64,000 nt of DNA from Breviolum minutum Mf 1.05b.01 (GCA_000507305.1 DF240227.1:1-64000); one strand, 5' to 3'; positions 49,771 to 61,157 are shown, counted from the first letter of the stretch. Translations and numbers: made by a program. The notes: a model not told the origin generated them from the sequence alone.

Positions 49771-50428
49771 ATGAAGCTGATCCCTCAAGAATTTGTAGAG
49801 ATCAAATTGGAGTATCTCTTTGACCAGCATATGTTCGCAGGATTGACTTCAAATCCATGGGTTTTGGGAACTATTGGAACCAATACCAGCCTGTCATATG
49901 GGGTTGATGGTTCGGCAGTGGTGGCTGCATTTGAGCCAAATGAAGCTGCGTTAAAGCATGCCTTCTGAAGCAGGAAGGGAGCCAGAGATTCCCGACTGTA
50001 CCAAATGTTGGAAATTCATACTGCTACTCCCTTGTGAAGGTCGTGCGTAAAGGCCTAGCAGGATATAGCTTAACGGAGGTGTTTTGTGGAGCAGCTGCGA
50101 TCTCAATGAATCATAAGAAGATTCCACGGGTGGTTGCCCCTCCACCATGGATGAAAAAAAGGGCCATTCCGATTTGTGCAGACTTCTCTTATGGCACGCT
50201 ATCCGCATCCAAAAGCATGCCTATGAAGCCAAAGACAGTCGTAAGACCGACGAAGGCCCCGCATATCTCTATGTTGTCTTCGGATTTGTGTCATTCCAAG
50301 GAAACATGGGTTCAGTATGAGCCACTATCTGTGGCTGCTTTCTGTGGCTGTGTTGGAGCAAATTGTGTCAGCTATTGGCAATGGGGAAAGTCCTTTTTGA
50401 ATAGTGAATTGCTGTGCCATTTTTGTTG
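49771..50428 (+). CDS. Unrecognised coding-like region in two frames
   Basis: A 65-codon frame (49771-49968) reads FVEIKLEYLFDQHMFAGLTS, then SNPWVLGTIGTNTSLSYGVD and ends at TGA. A second frame (about 50034-50428) reads SLTEVFCGAAAISMNHKKIP and on. The region is near-balanced in G+C and contains none of the repeat families. The two frames could be parts of one decayed gene or two exons. No domain was identified, and a third frame is also open for about 50 codons at 50135-50310. Confidence 0.25.
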
Positions 50429-50679
50429 ATGCGTTTTAAGATCAGTGAGAAGTCCGCCATTTTTTTTTTTCGCATGTTTAAATTGACAACCCCAAACTTC
50501 GATTTTTGTTTGATATGCAAATTCGCAACCCCAAACGCACTTTGGCTTGATTTGAATTTGAAATCGAATTATTCCAATATATTTCATGCCCCGGCGCTCT
50601 TTGGGTGATATGTTTTCCATTCTGTTGATGGTTCACCTAGCCAGTGGACTCAGACTCAGTGGACAGAGAAATCTCCCCA

Positions 50680-50960
50680 TGTTTGTACAACTTATACATG
50701 GAGTTATAGCCACAGTTTTTTTCGTAGGGTGAAATAACTCAATTTACAGGTTCTAACTAACTCCATTTATACGGGTTATGACACCATTTATAAGGGTTAT
50801 AACTCCATTGACAGGGGCTACAACTCCATTTCAAAAGGGGTTCCATCACTCCATCTATAAGGGCCCCATAACTCCATTTAGGGGGACCCCATAACTCAAT
50901 TTACCATAGTTACCCATTTGTGTTTTTCGGCCATTCGTAGGGGTTCCCACATATAACTCC
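50680..50960. repeat. Family E element with expanded internal array
   Basis: This starts like family E (CTTATACATGGAGTTATAGCC), but the ATAACTCCATTTATA-type arm has been multiplied about seven times, at a period near 25-30 bp, with variants such as ACAACTCCATTTCAAAAG. It ends with CCCACATATAACTCCA. A palindromic element seems to be turning into a small satellite. Confidence 0.75.
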
Positions 50961-51203
50961 ATTTTTTGTTGAACGACTTCGGAGCCCATCTCGTAGAGCG
51001 AAACTGAGGATGGGACTGACCATTTTCCTCTCCTTCTTGCCGACTGCACCTTTGCTTTTTGAACAACCAAAACGCATGTTGGGAGCATGTTTGTGGGGAG
51101 CGAAAAGGCGGTATAAAAAAAATTGAAACAAAAATCGCAGTTTGCAAGGCAGGGACAGGTGGTGGTTCTTTTTCCCTCATATCCCTGTCCCCCATCTATT
51201 TGG

Positions 51204-51291
51204 TTCACCAGGCGGTCGAGTCGATAGTTACCGGATATATTGGCTTGCCTTAGAAAAATATATAGGGAACTGGAAGATGAGGGTTTAGTTT
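51204..51291. repeat. Low-copy unit R, copy 2
   Basis: TATTTGGTTCACCAGGCGGTC, GTTACCGGATATATTGGCTTG and ATAGGGAACTGGAAGATGAGG match the copy at 48507 in the same orientation. Confidence 0.7.
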
Positions 51292-51450
51292 GCCATGATT
51301 GTTCCACTTTTTGGGTGGTTTCATACATCACCTTAAGGCTCAAAAGTGATGGTTTCATCCACCTTTTTCTTGGTGATGTTTAGGAGGAAGGATGTTCATC
51401 GCCAACTCTGCTTGTAGGGCTGGAGAAAATATGCTTGGATTTTCTTGGAG

Positions 51451-51563
51451 TTACACCCCAGAAAATGAACATAGCCCCTGAAAAAATGACAATTTCAAAA
51501 GGAAATACATCTTCCAATTATATATTGATTTTCAAGGGCTGTGTTAGTTTTCGGGGGAGTAAA
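51451..51563. repeat. Family D palindrome, copy
   Basis: TTACACCCCAGAAAATGAACA and TGTGTTAGTTTTCGGGGGAGTAA are the ends. AAAAGGAAATACATCTTCCAA is the inner block, also seen at 61265. Confidence 0.75.
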
Positions 51564-52895
51564 ATTTGACAAATTGATGATTCAATTTGTTGTAAATTGT
51601 GATGGTTTCATGTTGAGTGTTTTGCCCGCATAAACCTTCCCTTGGTCATTGCCCTACTTATAACAACATCATGTGTGCTAGGGTGTAAACTCATAGTATT
51701 TCCATAGGGGATGGTCATCAACTCAATAGTAGGCGATGTAGGTGTTTATATATACTCACCATAAGGTTTCCTGTTTGCAAAGGTGGGATGAGTTTATCTT
51801 CAACATAGGGGAGTTGATGTCTCTCCCTGGCACATGTGAAGTTAGAACTCGCCAACAACTACAAGTGGATACGATGATATACAATGTGCCTACCATGACC
51901 CATCAAGTTTTTGTCAAAATCCATCGGAATTCTTTCGTAATTTGGATCCACATGAGTTTTATCGTTGGATTTGTCAGTCTATTGTGGCAAGCCATTTTCA
52001 TTTGTTATACACGCTCTCCCATAAGAATCATAATCATGAACCCGAGGTCTTACCAACAACTCTTTACCCAAAAACATCCCAAGGTCCTTCTAGAATTGAA
52101 GTTTTGAGTTTATCCCCAGCAACAATGACCCAACAACAAGAGGTTTTGCCTTAAAACTCTGTAAAACTGGGTAAATCATCTATTCATTTTTATGAAGGGA
52201 ATCGTATCAACATAGGTTTCTATGAGTTTGCCTTCAAAAAGTTTCTTGAGGTCAGACTCTTAGTTGTTTAATGATGGGATCCTTATAATTATACTAGGAA
52301 AAATGTCATCCAAAGAGACATATACCCAACGGTTGCAGATTTGTCCCCTCCACATTTTCGGAAACAAATCCACAGATGGTACCTAAGGATCTAAATATTG
52401 GTTTCCAGGGGGTTGGCTTTGATTCAGGGCCAAATCTACAACCCTGTAGTTCTGCTTATACAGACTTATACATGTTTTTCTTCCAACCCTGTCTTGAGGT
52501 CTTACTGTTAGTCATCGACAATTGCTACATGCTTCGTAGCTCCAGCAGAGCTCAAGAGATGCTCTTGCGACTCTCGGAGCGGACCGTTCGTTGGAGCGGT
52601 GGGTTGAGATAGAAATCAGATCATCCAGGGGTTGGTTAGGTTATATCAAGACATATATATATATATATACAAGTCTCATGGGTTATAACTCCATGTACAA
52701 GTATTTGCCCCCACCTTGTAGCATGGGAAAAAAAACAAAACGGTGAAACTACGATGAAACACTGCACTACCCGATCTCCACGGCGGCTAAACTGAGGATG
52801 GTATTTCTGGTTCCAGGCTGGGACGGGAGGCAACCAAAAAAACACACGAATCCAAGTGAGCAATGAAAAAAGGGCCCCTGGTTGGTTAGGTTATG
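51564..52895. other. No gene; unit S
   Basis: Unit S (AGGTGGGATGAGTTTATC) is at about 51693-51830. A 121-codon frame at 51742-52107 overlaps it and shows no domain. A TA repeat is at 52651-52671, followed by a family E fragment (GGGTTATAACTCCATGTACA) to 52720. Confidence 0.35.
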
Positions 52896-53000
52896 TACCC
52901 TCTCTGAAACTAACATAGCACCTAAAAATGGACCATCCCAAAAGGAAACTAGTATTCCAACCATCCATTTTCAGGTGCTATGTTAGTTTTTGGGAGTGTA
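52896..53000. repeat. Family D palindrome, reference copy
   Basis: TACCCTCTCTGAAACTAACA and TGTTAGTTTTTGGGAGTGTA are the ends. AGCACCTAAAAATGGACC pairs with CATCCATTTTCAGGTGCT. It lies within a family I element whose left end (CCCCTGGTTGGTTAGGTTAT) is at 52875-52894 and whose continuation (GACTACCCAGTTACATGGGG) follows at 53010. Confidence 0.85.
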
Positions 53001-53151
53001 GGGGATGACAGACTACCCAGTTACATGGGGATTATTGCATGGACAAACAACCAGGATCCAAAGGGAAGGTAAGGCCGTTTTTTTTGTTCTGGGTCAAGTA
53101 GCCTTTGCAGCAAACAGCCAGATACGATGAATGGCTGTGACAATCTCCATT

Positions 53152-53240
53152 CGCATAGGATCCATGGGGTGTGTATGTTTACCTTATATATGCTATTGTT
53201 TGGGGGGTAAATGTAGGTAAACATCCCATTCCTGGATCCT
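53152..53240. repeat. Family A palindrome, diverged copy
   Basis: CGCATAGGATCCATGGGGTG and AACATCCCATTCCTGGATCC are the ends. The loop reads TATATATGCTATTGTTTGG instead of TTTGGTTGATTTTTATGG. Confidence 0.75.
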
Positions 53241-55285
53241 TTTTTCGGGATTGCTGCTTAAATACATTTCCATGTGGCGATGTGTCCCAAAATCCCTGCA
53301 GGGCATTCCATTGCATTCCATTGCTGTGATCCAATCCCTGTAGGGGGATCCTGAGGCTATTTAGACCTCATTGGAAATCCCTAGATTTTTTCCGGTAGAA
53401 AAATACATCTACATTGTGTACATTCATCGTGGATGTTCCATGGCTATGTTACTGGAGGGTGCCGGCATTTACCTACAAAACTGGATATTTTAAGGAGTAA
53501 ACTCTGACCAGAATGAGTGTCTAGATATTTACTAAGTGCCTACCATACACGTCCGTCATAATTATGTGTCAAAAAGGATGGATCGGCGTCGCAATGTGTT
53601 GAAACGAGATTGGCTGAGTTGCTGATCTGTGTTGGTACCAGCACCTCAAAAGTGGTTTATGGGATGTGATTTACTTGGACTTGTTGTTTCAAGCGAATTA
53701 TTGATCCTTTTTACCATGTGATTCATCATATGGTTTTCAGTATCATTTGGTGGAATATTTGTTCATAGCCAACTTTCACAAAATCAATCTTTTGTATCTT
53801 TTGTGGAAACACGCCAGTTTCACTAAATCCCTCACTGATCCATATACTATCTTAGCATGATTTGTATGCAACCCATCTTTCACCAAATCAATCTGTTTGT
53901 ACTGAATCTTTGTTGGTTCACTTTTTTGGCGGAATAGTTGGTTACCTTTTATTCGCAACCATTTTCACAAATCCCATTTTTGCCTGAACTCCGAAAACTT
54001 TAGAACCATCCACTTGACCTACATGCTTTCCTTTCTCGCATCTCACCCTCCAAAAGGGCAAACGTGTTTTGTTTAAATTGTGTGGCAATGGGATGATTAC
54101 ACAAACCGTTTACTAGGGTGGTGTTTTCAACCATATTGTTCAACATGTGTTTGATGTTTATGTTTTTTAATGTTTCGGAAGATGAAACCCATTCTGACTC
54201 CGCTGTTTTTTTTCCGGAACCACCTGGAACCTAGGATTTACCAAAATGTGTGAAACGGAAGTGTTTTATACACAAACACAGTGGTCCAGTTGTTTACCCC
54301 GAAATGGGGTTTCACAACAACTTCACAACTTCACGAGTTTTTCTTCCAGGTCTTGGATTTCTTTTTTTGATGACTTTTGTTACGGTTTCTACCATGGGCA
54401 ACTCACCATGAAATCCTTATTTTGGGGGAATTCGGAATATGTTTTAAATCGGGTTCCAATCAACTTAAACTTCACAACCACGCAAACTTCCAGGTGATCT
54501 TCGTGTTGCTGGTCACGGCGGTGGGCAACGATTTCTTAGACTTCTGTCAGGAGAGCCAAACATGCCAAACGGGAGGGGAAGTCGAGGGGATTTGTCAACG
54601 GGGGGGATTGGTGATTATGATTTTGGGTATAAGGGGGTGTGAAATGCAACTACCCAAATGTATATATAGTGGGAAGTATGTTAAAAAGCATCATTTCTCT
54701 AATATCCAGACTACCCTATATGGTATATATAGGGGGGATGACAACCGAAGCTTAAACAACTATGAGATTTCCATGGTTAATATCAAGGTTTTTTTCTGCT
54801 GCTCAAGTGACATAATCCTTAGGGATCCTGGCTCACCTTCTGAGAATGGTAATGGACGTTTTGGAGGTAATTGGACACCCGGATCATTGTCTGACAATGT
54901 GACTGGATGGCTAAGTAGATGATTCCTGTTTTGTGCTTTTTTTGGATGGTTTAAGGAAGGTACCTGATACCTGCCTTTGATTTGGACAACACACCTCAGG
55001 CAGACCGAAATGATCATCCTTAAAAAAACACTAGGCAACTTTGAGTTTTTGTGTTTGTGGGGAAATTCTAGCACCTGGAACTTTAAGCAGCCAGTTTTAA
55101 GTGGTTGTTTCAATTGGATGATTCCAAATCATCACGTGAAAAATGAGTGTTTCACCAAACATCTATTCAAAACTGGTTGTTTGGGGTTCCAGGTGTATAC
55201 AACATATATAACCCACTAAAATGCTCAACTTCTGTACATTCAAATAGTTCTGTGTATATCAGAAATGATTTTTTGTAAATCTGCG
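53241..55285. other. Long stretch without a recognised gene
   Basis: At 53755-53960 two related segments (CACAAAATCAATCTTTTGTA and CACCAAATCAATCTGTTTGTA) lie about 107 bp apart, an old tandem duplication. Open frames at 54377-54922 (181 codons) run through unit Q (54815-54918) and have no recognisable domain. Nothing here can be called a gene with confidence. Confidence 0.35.
54815..54918. repeat. Unit Q palindrome, copy 2
   Basis: CCTTAGGGATCCTGGCTCACC matches copy 1. The interior ends GGATCATTGTCTGACAATGTG, followed by TGGATGGCTAAG. The TACCCT/AGGGTA termini are lost in this copy. Confidence 0.65.
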
Positions 55286-55369
55286 CTCCCTGAAACTAAC
55301 AGCAAACGCCCCTGAAAATAGGCCGGGCACCGAAATTTTCCGGTGCTATGTCAGTTTTAGGGAGTGTAT
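55286..55369. repeat. Family D palindrome, short copy
   Basis: CTCCCTGAAACTAACAGCAA and TGTCAGTTTTAGGGAGTGTA are the ends, with GCCCCTGAAAATAGGCCGGG between. Confidence 0.8.
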
Positions 55370-55483
55370 TTAAAAGCAGTGTGCATTTCAAAATGCTTCA
55401 GCAAGAGGCTCTGCAATGTTTGGGGAAGCCACTTGTATTGAACCTTGCTTGGTTAAGTTGATTTTTGTGGAAACAAAATCCTG

Positions 55484-55575
55484 CAAGGTGGGCCCCTACT
55501 AGATGGCCTTGTTAATGGGTAGAGTCGGTAGAGTTATAACTTATAACTCCATTTATCACTAGTAGGAAGATGACA
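55484..55575. repeat. Family E element, short copy
   Basis: GCAAGGTGGGCCCCTACTAG starts the unit. CTTGTTAATGGGTAGAG and TTTATCACTAGTAGG complete it. The outer right end is missing. Confidence 0.65.
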
Positions 55576-55668
55576 TTTATCACTTATCACTCCATTTATG
55601 GGTTTTGATCAACATGCCGACATGCCCAATGGAAGATAAGAATCGAAGTCCAAGTTTGGCTGAGCCAT

Positions 55669-55769
55669 TAGCCATTTAGGCCATTTGGAAGGGGAACAAC
55701 TGTACTCATGGGACTGACTACCCATGGTTATTAACGACTTACAAGTCCTGGGATGATCCTCCAAGTAGG
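55669..55769. repeat. Family F element, partial
   Basis: AGCCATTTAGGCCATTTGGAAG, GACTACCCATGGTTATTAACG and CCTGGGATGATCCTCCAAGT are present. The left outer arm is missing. Confidence 0.7.
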
Positions 55770-55773
55770 GTAT

Positions 55774-55880
55774 TACCTAGACATCGAAATACCTTGTGAG
55801 AATCGGTATGAGTTTGAACCCCCAAAGAGGCATCTCCTGAGGAGAAGGCTTCTCACACCGATCCTCACGTTCGGTATGAC
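55774..55880. repeat. Family C element, partial
   Basis: TTACCTAGACATCGAAATACC starts it and AGAAGGCTTCTCACACCGATCC follows. The right TGTCTAGGG is missing and coding-like sequence begins instead. Confidence 0.65.
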
Positions 55881-55889
55881 CACTCGGAT

Positions 55890-56326
55890 GGTGTTTCAGA
55901 CCGCCAGCGGCGTGACGTTGTTCAAAACGGCTTACTATGCGCGCATGCGCAGCAAATTTTGGACAGATGCCCCCCAAAAAAACAGTGCGGCCAACATAAG
56001 TGAAGCGATCCGTGCCGTGAAAGTAGGCAACGCAACTCCAATGGACGGCCTATTCTGGCACAAGCAGCCACTCGCTGGCAGTGGCTGCGGGCAAGTGCTT
56101 GCAAAAGCTGTTGCAGACTGATGCATTTGCAGTGGCAGCTGAGTTGATAGCAAAAGGAAAGACCGAGGACGACATCAACGCGGCATTTGGGCTTTTGGAA
56201 GTCAGAAACAGATTCTTGAAGTACCTTTTGTATAGAGATGTCCGCACGTTGCGGGGGTCTGTGAAAGGAGCACAACTGCGAGAAAGTTTCCACGTGGAGG
56301 ATTTTTTGGGATGTCGATCGGGATAG
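55890..56326 (+). pseudogene. Decayed coding region, family unknown
   Basis: Two plus-strand frames fit end to end: one to about 56090 (NISEAIRAVKVGNATPMDGL, then WHKQPLAGSGCG) and one from 56081 (FAVAAELIAKGKTEDDINAA, then FLKYLLYRDVRTLRGSVKGA), changing frame near 56085. The joined reading is helical, charged and protein-like, and the region is G+C-rich. The protein family is not recognised. The break, plus the truncated family C element directly upstream, suggests a damaged gene or retroelement piece. Confidence 0.35.
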
Positions 56327-57055
56327 GTTCGTTGAATTCTTCTCCACAATCCGTTGACACTTCATGCCGCTTCGCCAGGACGTGGCACGGAATCCTTTGA
56401 GTCTCTTTCATTTGTTGGCCGATCAATTGCCCAAGGCGGGGCGGTGTTTCTAGCTGGTGCTAGTGGAAGGGAGCGATTTGGATGTTTTCGGGGTATCTGT
56501 GGAGCGGTTTGGAGCTACCCCCAGGTTTCGATTAGCACATTTTATAGTGTTCCTTCCCTTTTCAATGGAGAAAAACAGGTCTTTCTGTGTTGAAAACCAT
56601 GGGTGAAAGTCGACTGAAAAACAGGATTAGACAAGGACTGCATATTGATGGAGGTTTCAAATAGTGGGGTGTGGGGGAGAAATTGCCATGTAAGATCCGG
56701 TTGCTTCAGATTGGAACTTTTGGATGAAGGATGCCAAAATAAGCGTAAAATTAGCTGGTTGGATTTTACATGGGCAGCTGCCCACAGGCTTCAAGTCAGT
56801 TCAAAACCCATCAGCAAAAAAAAACATTTTTTGCAAAAGACATTCCGTAATAACTTGGCCGCCATCATTGAATCGCTCCTCCAACTTTCAACTTTACCTA
56901 TCCCTTAATCCCTTGTGAGGCCACACACTTCTACATGAACCTTGGTGAACATGGAGGGGGGAAGGCTTGCCAGGAGATGGTAAGAAAGTTGCCCTCTAGC
57001 GTAGATCTACCCCCCAACCCATATGAACCAACCAGGATTCAATGGAATGTCATAG

Positions 57056-57155
57056 CCCATAAGATCCATGTGTTGTATATTTACCTACATTTGGTTGATT
57101 TTTATGGTTTTCATGTATACAGGTAAATAAATATACCATGCATGGATCCTTTGGG
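57056..57155. repeat. Family A palindrome with inner insertion
   Basis: CCCATAAGATCCATGTGTTG and ATATACCATGCATGGATCCT are the ends, and the standard loop is followed by an extra TTTTCATGTATAC. A family I right end (AACCAACCAGGATTCAATGG) abuts it on the left. Confidence 0.85.
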
Positions 57156-57296
57156 TTAGGGGCTTTGTTGCCGTGGCTCATTTGGTGACTATGTTTTGTA
57201 TCGGAACCAAATGACGTAGAACGAGGGTGAAGAAGCTGAGCCAACAAAAATTCTCCGAAAAACCCTTCAGGTCGATGGCTTCTCTGTCAAACAGGC

Positions 57297-57386
57297 ATAC
57301 CATCCATGCGACTGATAATATTTACCCACATTCTGTTGATTTTTATGGTAAATGTAGGGTATCTATACCTTACATGGATTGTATGT
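57297..57386. repeat. Family A palindrome, variant subfamily
   Basis: TACCATCCATGCGACTGATAA and ATACCTTACATGGATTGTATG are the ends. It shares CGACTGATA wording with 24046 and 47308, but the right arm is of the standard type. Confidence 0.78.
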
Positions 57387-57900
57387 ACGGTACAACATTT
57401 AAAAGCACCTCTGAAGACGTGGATTCCCCTACAAAGACCAACCACCATTATTCATCGGTTGGTTTACGAGTTTCACCACTTTTCAAGTAAGGGTTTATCA
57501 TCTTAAAAAAGGAACCACCACTTTTGAAATGCTGGTTGACTTCTGGGGGTTCCCTTTCACGGTAAACATACGCCACTTTTTGCTCTCTTTTGGTTGTTTG
57601 GTAACTTGTTCTCCCCTAATCATTGGAACTTTCGAAAGCTACCCTATATGAAACTATTTTTTGGAGATACACCCATTTTCCCACTTCAATGTGAGGAAGG
57701 GTATTTTCTTGTGTTGTTTTTTTTGTTTCCCCCGTTTTTTTTCGGGTTGTATTGTTAGGTTTTCAATCGCCTTTTTGGGCACATGATTTGGATCCAGGAT
57801 GCCAGGATGACATGTTTCAGGCTCGGGAATTTGCACTAAAGAAACCTTTTTATGTGTAACTGTCATCCTTGGGTGTTTTTTGGGGGTAGATCCATAACTG

Positions 57901-58052
57901 TGATATCCAGCTGGTACTTAGTAATTGGATAGTTAACTATAAACCCTATATATTTCAGTAGGTTGCATATGTCCCGTAAATAGGTGAAATAAATAAACCA
58001 ACTTACTAACTAGATCTAACGATCGTTACAATCACTTCCAGCCGGACACCCT
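57901..58052. repeat. Family G palindrome, full-length copy
   Basis: GATATCCAGCTGGTACTTAG starts the unit and CACTTCCAGCCGGACACCCT ends it. The centre is GGTTGCATATGTCCCGTAAA. The GATCTAACGATCGTTACAATC stretch contains a small palindrome (AACGATCGTT). Confidence 0.85.
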
Positions 58053-58510
58053 AATTAGTAAGACATGGATGTGTGTTTTTGTTGGACCGTTAAGTATAAC
58101 GACATATTGGTCATCATGGACCCGCCCCAACCCCAGCCCCGCCAACTCCCCCGCGGGTGTTTTGTCTACCGGTCTTCCAAGGAATTGGGTGGTGGTCCAA
58201 TGGTCCACCCATGCCTTGAATTTGCTGCGATACATCAATTTATCGAAGTTTCTGGGATTAAAAACCATCTACACCGAGGAGGAGGCGGGGGCGGGGAAAA
58301 GGGCGGCTGGACCTGCTGTTGTTGAAGTACCTGGAAATGTCCGGTGTTCATGTCCGATGTGGTGGGGCTCAAAAAAATCCAAACTCCAATCAAAACAGGG
58401 GTCATCAAGGCCGGGTTCTATGTTTTTGCAAAGTTTAGATGAGCAGTGGTTTCAAGAAATCTGGTTGTTTTGGGGAAAAAATACGGGATTTTCTCCTACC
58501 AAGTTGTAAA
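58053..58510 (+). other. 146-codon open frame, unsupported
   Basis: The plus strand is open from 58069 to 58509, with two frames open at once for the first 180 bp. No domain is recognised. The mid part reads INLSKFLGLKTIYTEEEAGA. It could be an exon; the evidence is too thin for a gene call. Confidence 0.2.
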
Positions 58511-58627
58511 AAATGTAAAGTCATAGGCTATAAGGATCCCAATGAACCAACCAGTATGATGGGGATGCAGTAGAGGTTTGTGGTTAAATGTTCCAATCCG
58601 ATGGTTCAAACACTGGTCATTACTGAT

Positions 58628-58736
58628 CTTGGATGTGTTTATGGTGATTGTTTACTTTGTACCACGGTAAACCACCATTAAACCACTATTGGAGAATATT
58701 TGTTACTTCATCCAAGCATCTTGAGCAAATCCAAGT
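58628..58736. repeat. Family J palindrome, reference copy
   Basis: CTTGGATGTGTTTATGG and CTTGAGCAAATCCAAG are the ends. TTTGTACCACGGTAAACCACC is the asymmetric core. Partial copies lie at 60-275, 1060-1255, 22638 and 37650-37720. Confidence 0.8.
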
Positions 58737-59149
58737 AAGCCTAGGTATATCGGTATATCAAAAGTTCCTTTTATGAAGGATGCCTAGGATAGGCGCAAGC
58801 ACCAGCCTAAAACCAACCACGTGGTTGAATGGCGGGGCACAATTTTTGAGCACTAAAGACCAAAACTGAGGGACTGTCTCCAGAACGAACAGCTCTTTTG
58901 AGTTTAGTGTGATTTTCATATCCCCGGACGTGCCTTCCTGCCTCCTTACACGAAGAAATTGGGATTTGCAAGACATGGCTACAGCACTTCTTTGGAGGTA
59001 TTTGAATGTCTAGGGCATGAAGATCAATTATTAATGTGCAGCTTTTGCAAGAGACAAACAAAAATGTGTACCAAGAGCAACTAGCTGTTGTGGTCAAAAA
59101 ACCAGCTTTAACAAACGCAGATGTTGTTGCCTGCAAACTATACCCTTCA

Positions 59150-59235
59150 GGGAACTAGCACATCCCACTTCGGGAAAAGGAAAGTCATCTTCAAAAATGC
59201 CTTGGTAGGGGATATGTTAGTTCCCGGCAGGGTAC
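59150..59235. repeat. Family M palindrome, copy 2
   Basis: TACCCTTCAGGGAACTAGCA and TAGTTCCCGGCAGGGTA are the ends with TA on both sides. ACATCCCACTTCGGGAAAAGG begins the inner part. Confidence 0.8.
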
Positions 59236-59275
59236 ACCAGTTTACCTCCAAAAGATGAAGCGATTTTAAAGATAT

Positions 59276-59370
59276 CCTAGGTGGTGGTTTCAAAGATTTT
59301 TTATTTTCACCCCTACCTGGGGAGATGTTCCAATTTGACTAATATTTTTCACATGGGTTGAAACCACCTG
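59276..59370. repeat. Family B palindrome, copy 10
   Basis: CCTAGGTGGTGGTTTCAAAG and GGGTTGAAACCACCTGG are the ends. The interior is standard except GATGTTCCAATTTGACT. Confidence 0.85.
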
Positions 59371-60315
59371 GCAATGTGAGTTCCTGCAGGATGTGCAATC
59401 GTACCTCGTGAAGTTTCCAGGATGACCATCATTCCAGATCCAGCTAGCCAGTTGATATGCCTAGCAAATTGTAGGTCCTTTGTTATGACCCGAAACAGAC
59501 CAAATTTTGAGACTTGAGAGTGGGAATAGAAAGGTGGCCCCTAAGCCTTTCTCAAGGGAGCTAAGGTTTTGAAAAAGTTTATATCCAATTTAGATAGTCT
59601 ATATAAGATATCTACAATATGGAACTTTTCCACAAAAAACATGTGATATTTTCAACACTACTGTTTTTTCGATGTCAACTTATTTCATGATTTGCTGCGC
59701 TGTTTTGCTCGCCGAATCAAACAGATGTATGTATAAATATTCAAAATCATCTCTGAAGACATGGATTCCCATTTCAACATTAATCCAATAAAAAAGATGG
59801 CCCACTGATTCGAGAAAAATCGATGCGAGAAAACCCACGAGTTTGAGGGAGAAGTTTGAGGATGTCGATTTTTTCAGCAACAAAATCGGATTCAGAACAC
59901 CTCATTTTTTGGGGCAGGCCAAGACCAAATCCGAACCGGAAGATCAGGAGTTGGCCGTTTTTTTCACTGGGAAAACAAGGGTGGTGAGTCGCTTTTTCGA
60001 GGGTGGCAATGATTTGATTGGTTGGTGATTTGGAGAGGTTTATGGGGGGTACTTGAATTGAACGGTATTGGCAGCTTTGCATGTTTCTTGTTTGTTTGTG
60101 CGTTTTTGGGTGTGCAATGTTTGTGGTGATTTCACGTGGATGTCTATATGACGTCTATACTTTCTTTGTCGGTCCGTTTTCTTTTTGACTGAGCGAACTT
60201 TGGAATAAAACTATAGAATTTAGTCGAAGGAAATTATCCTTAAAGTTAGTATATGCGGGTTGCTGTACCTCCTGGCCCAAAACTATTGATATATGGCTTT
60301 GTATGACACTGTATG
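59371..60315. other. No gene or repeat recognised
   Basis: Open frames of 61-100 codons overlap on both strands at 59780-60082. Neither shows a known domain. Confidence 0.3.
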
Positions 60316-60432
60316 ATACTGTTGATAGACGAAATCCTGCACCAGTTGAGGTTGGTAGTTGAAATCCCATTATCTACTAGGTTTTAGCACCATCCCGGGT
60401 GGTTGTTTGGGATTTCTGAACCATCAACAGTA
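60316..60432. repeat. Family H palindrome, full-length copy
   Basis: TACTGTTGATAGACGAAATCC and GGATTTCTGAACCATCAACAGTA are the ends. AGTTGAGGTTGGTAGTTGAAA and CACCATCCCGGGTGGTTGTT lie between. It is in inverted orientation relative to 36386-36505. Confidence 0.85.
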
Positions 60433-60669
60433 TCACAAACACCAGGAATCAATCGGCGGTTTTTGTACGTCTCAACGTGAGGACTACTATGGTTTCGGCT
60501 CTCGTAGTGCAAGATGGTGCATCAACTTGTTGGTAGGCTGGAAACAAAAATATCACCGTCCTGGGGGATAAATTTGGTGATAACCTCTTGAGAACTAACA
60601 TATTTCCCTCCAAATTTATCCCAGAATATGGTATCTTTGAAAACTATCTATCTTTTGAAGGTAAACTTG

Positions 60670-60771
60670 CCTTGCTGGGAACTAACATATCCCTTAACAA
60701 GGCAATTTTGAAGGTGATGTTTCATTTTCCTCAAAAGAGTGGGATATGTTACTTGTAGTTTCCAGGAGGGC
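60670..60771. repeat. Family M palindrome, copy 3
   Basis: GCCTTGCTGGGAACTAACATA and GTTTCCAGGAGGGCA are the ends. ATATCCCTTAAC is matched by GTGGGATATGTTA. A half copy (TTGAGAACTAACATATTTCCC) lies just upstream at 60589. Confidence 0.75.
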
Positions 60772-60910
60772 AAAACCGGTTTTCATGATTTTTTTTCCAG
60801 TCAAAACAAAAACACGGCGGTGGGGGCAGATATCGATGTGTAATTTTTACATTTTTTACCAATCTAAAACTGCCGAGCTTTAAATAGGGGTAAAGTTTGA
60901 GGAACTAGGG

Positions 60911-61157
60911 CCTAGTTGGATGTCCTGCTGGTACTTAGTAACTGTATTATTTCACCCCCTATCCCATGCAATCCATGTATAGGTATAGTTGCCTACATGA
61001 ATGGTTGATTTTTATGGTAAATGTACATCTAAATATTCCAGTCCCATGGATCCAGAGGGGTATATAAGTAGATATAAGTAGGTTGGATACATCCCGTAAA
61101 TAGGTGGAAGTTAACCAACTTACTAACGATCGTTACGATCACTTCCGGCCGGACACC
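60911..61157. repeat. Family G palindrome interrupted by family A
   Basis: CCTAGTTGGATGTCCTGCTGG at the left and CACTTCCGGCCGGACACC at the right are family G ends. After CACCCCCTAT the family G sequence is split by a family A element (60962-61058) and resumes with ATATAAGTAGATATAAGTAGG. Confidence 0.85.
60962..61058. repeat. Family A palindrome nested in family G
   Basis: TCCCATGCAATCCATGTATA and ATTCCAGTCCCATGGATCCA are the ends. The loop GGTTGATTTTTATGG is standard. The short TAT repeated on either side of it may be the target duplication. Confidence 0.82.

Noticed and set aside
54377-54922. 181-codon frame
   Set aside because: The last third is unit Q. The rest shows no domain and no compositional sign of coding.
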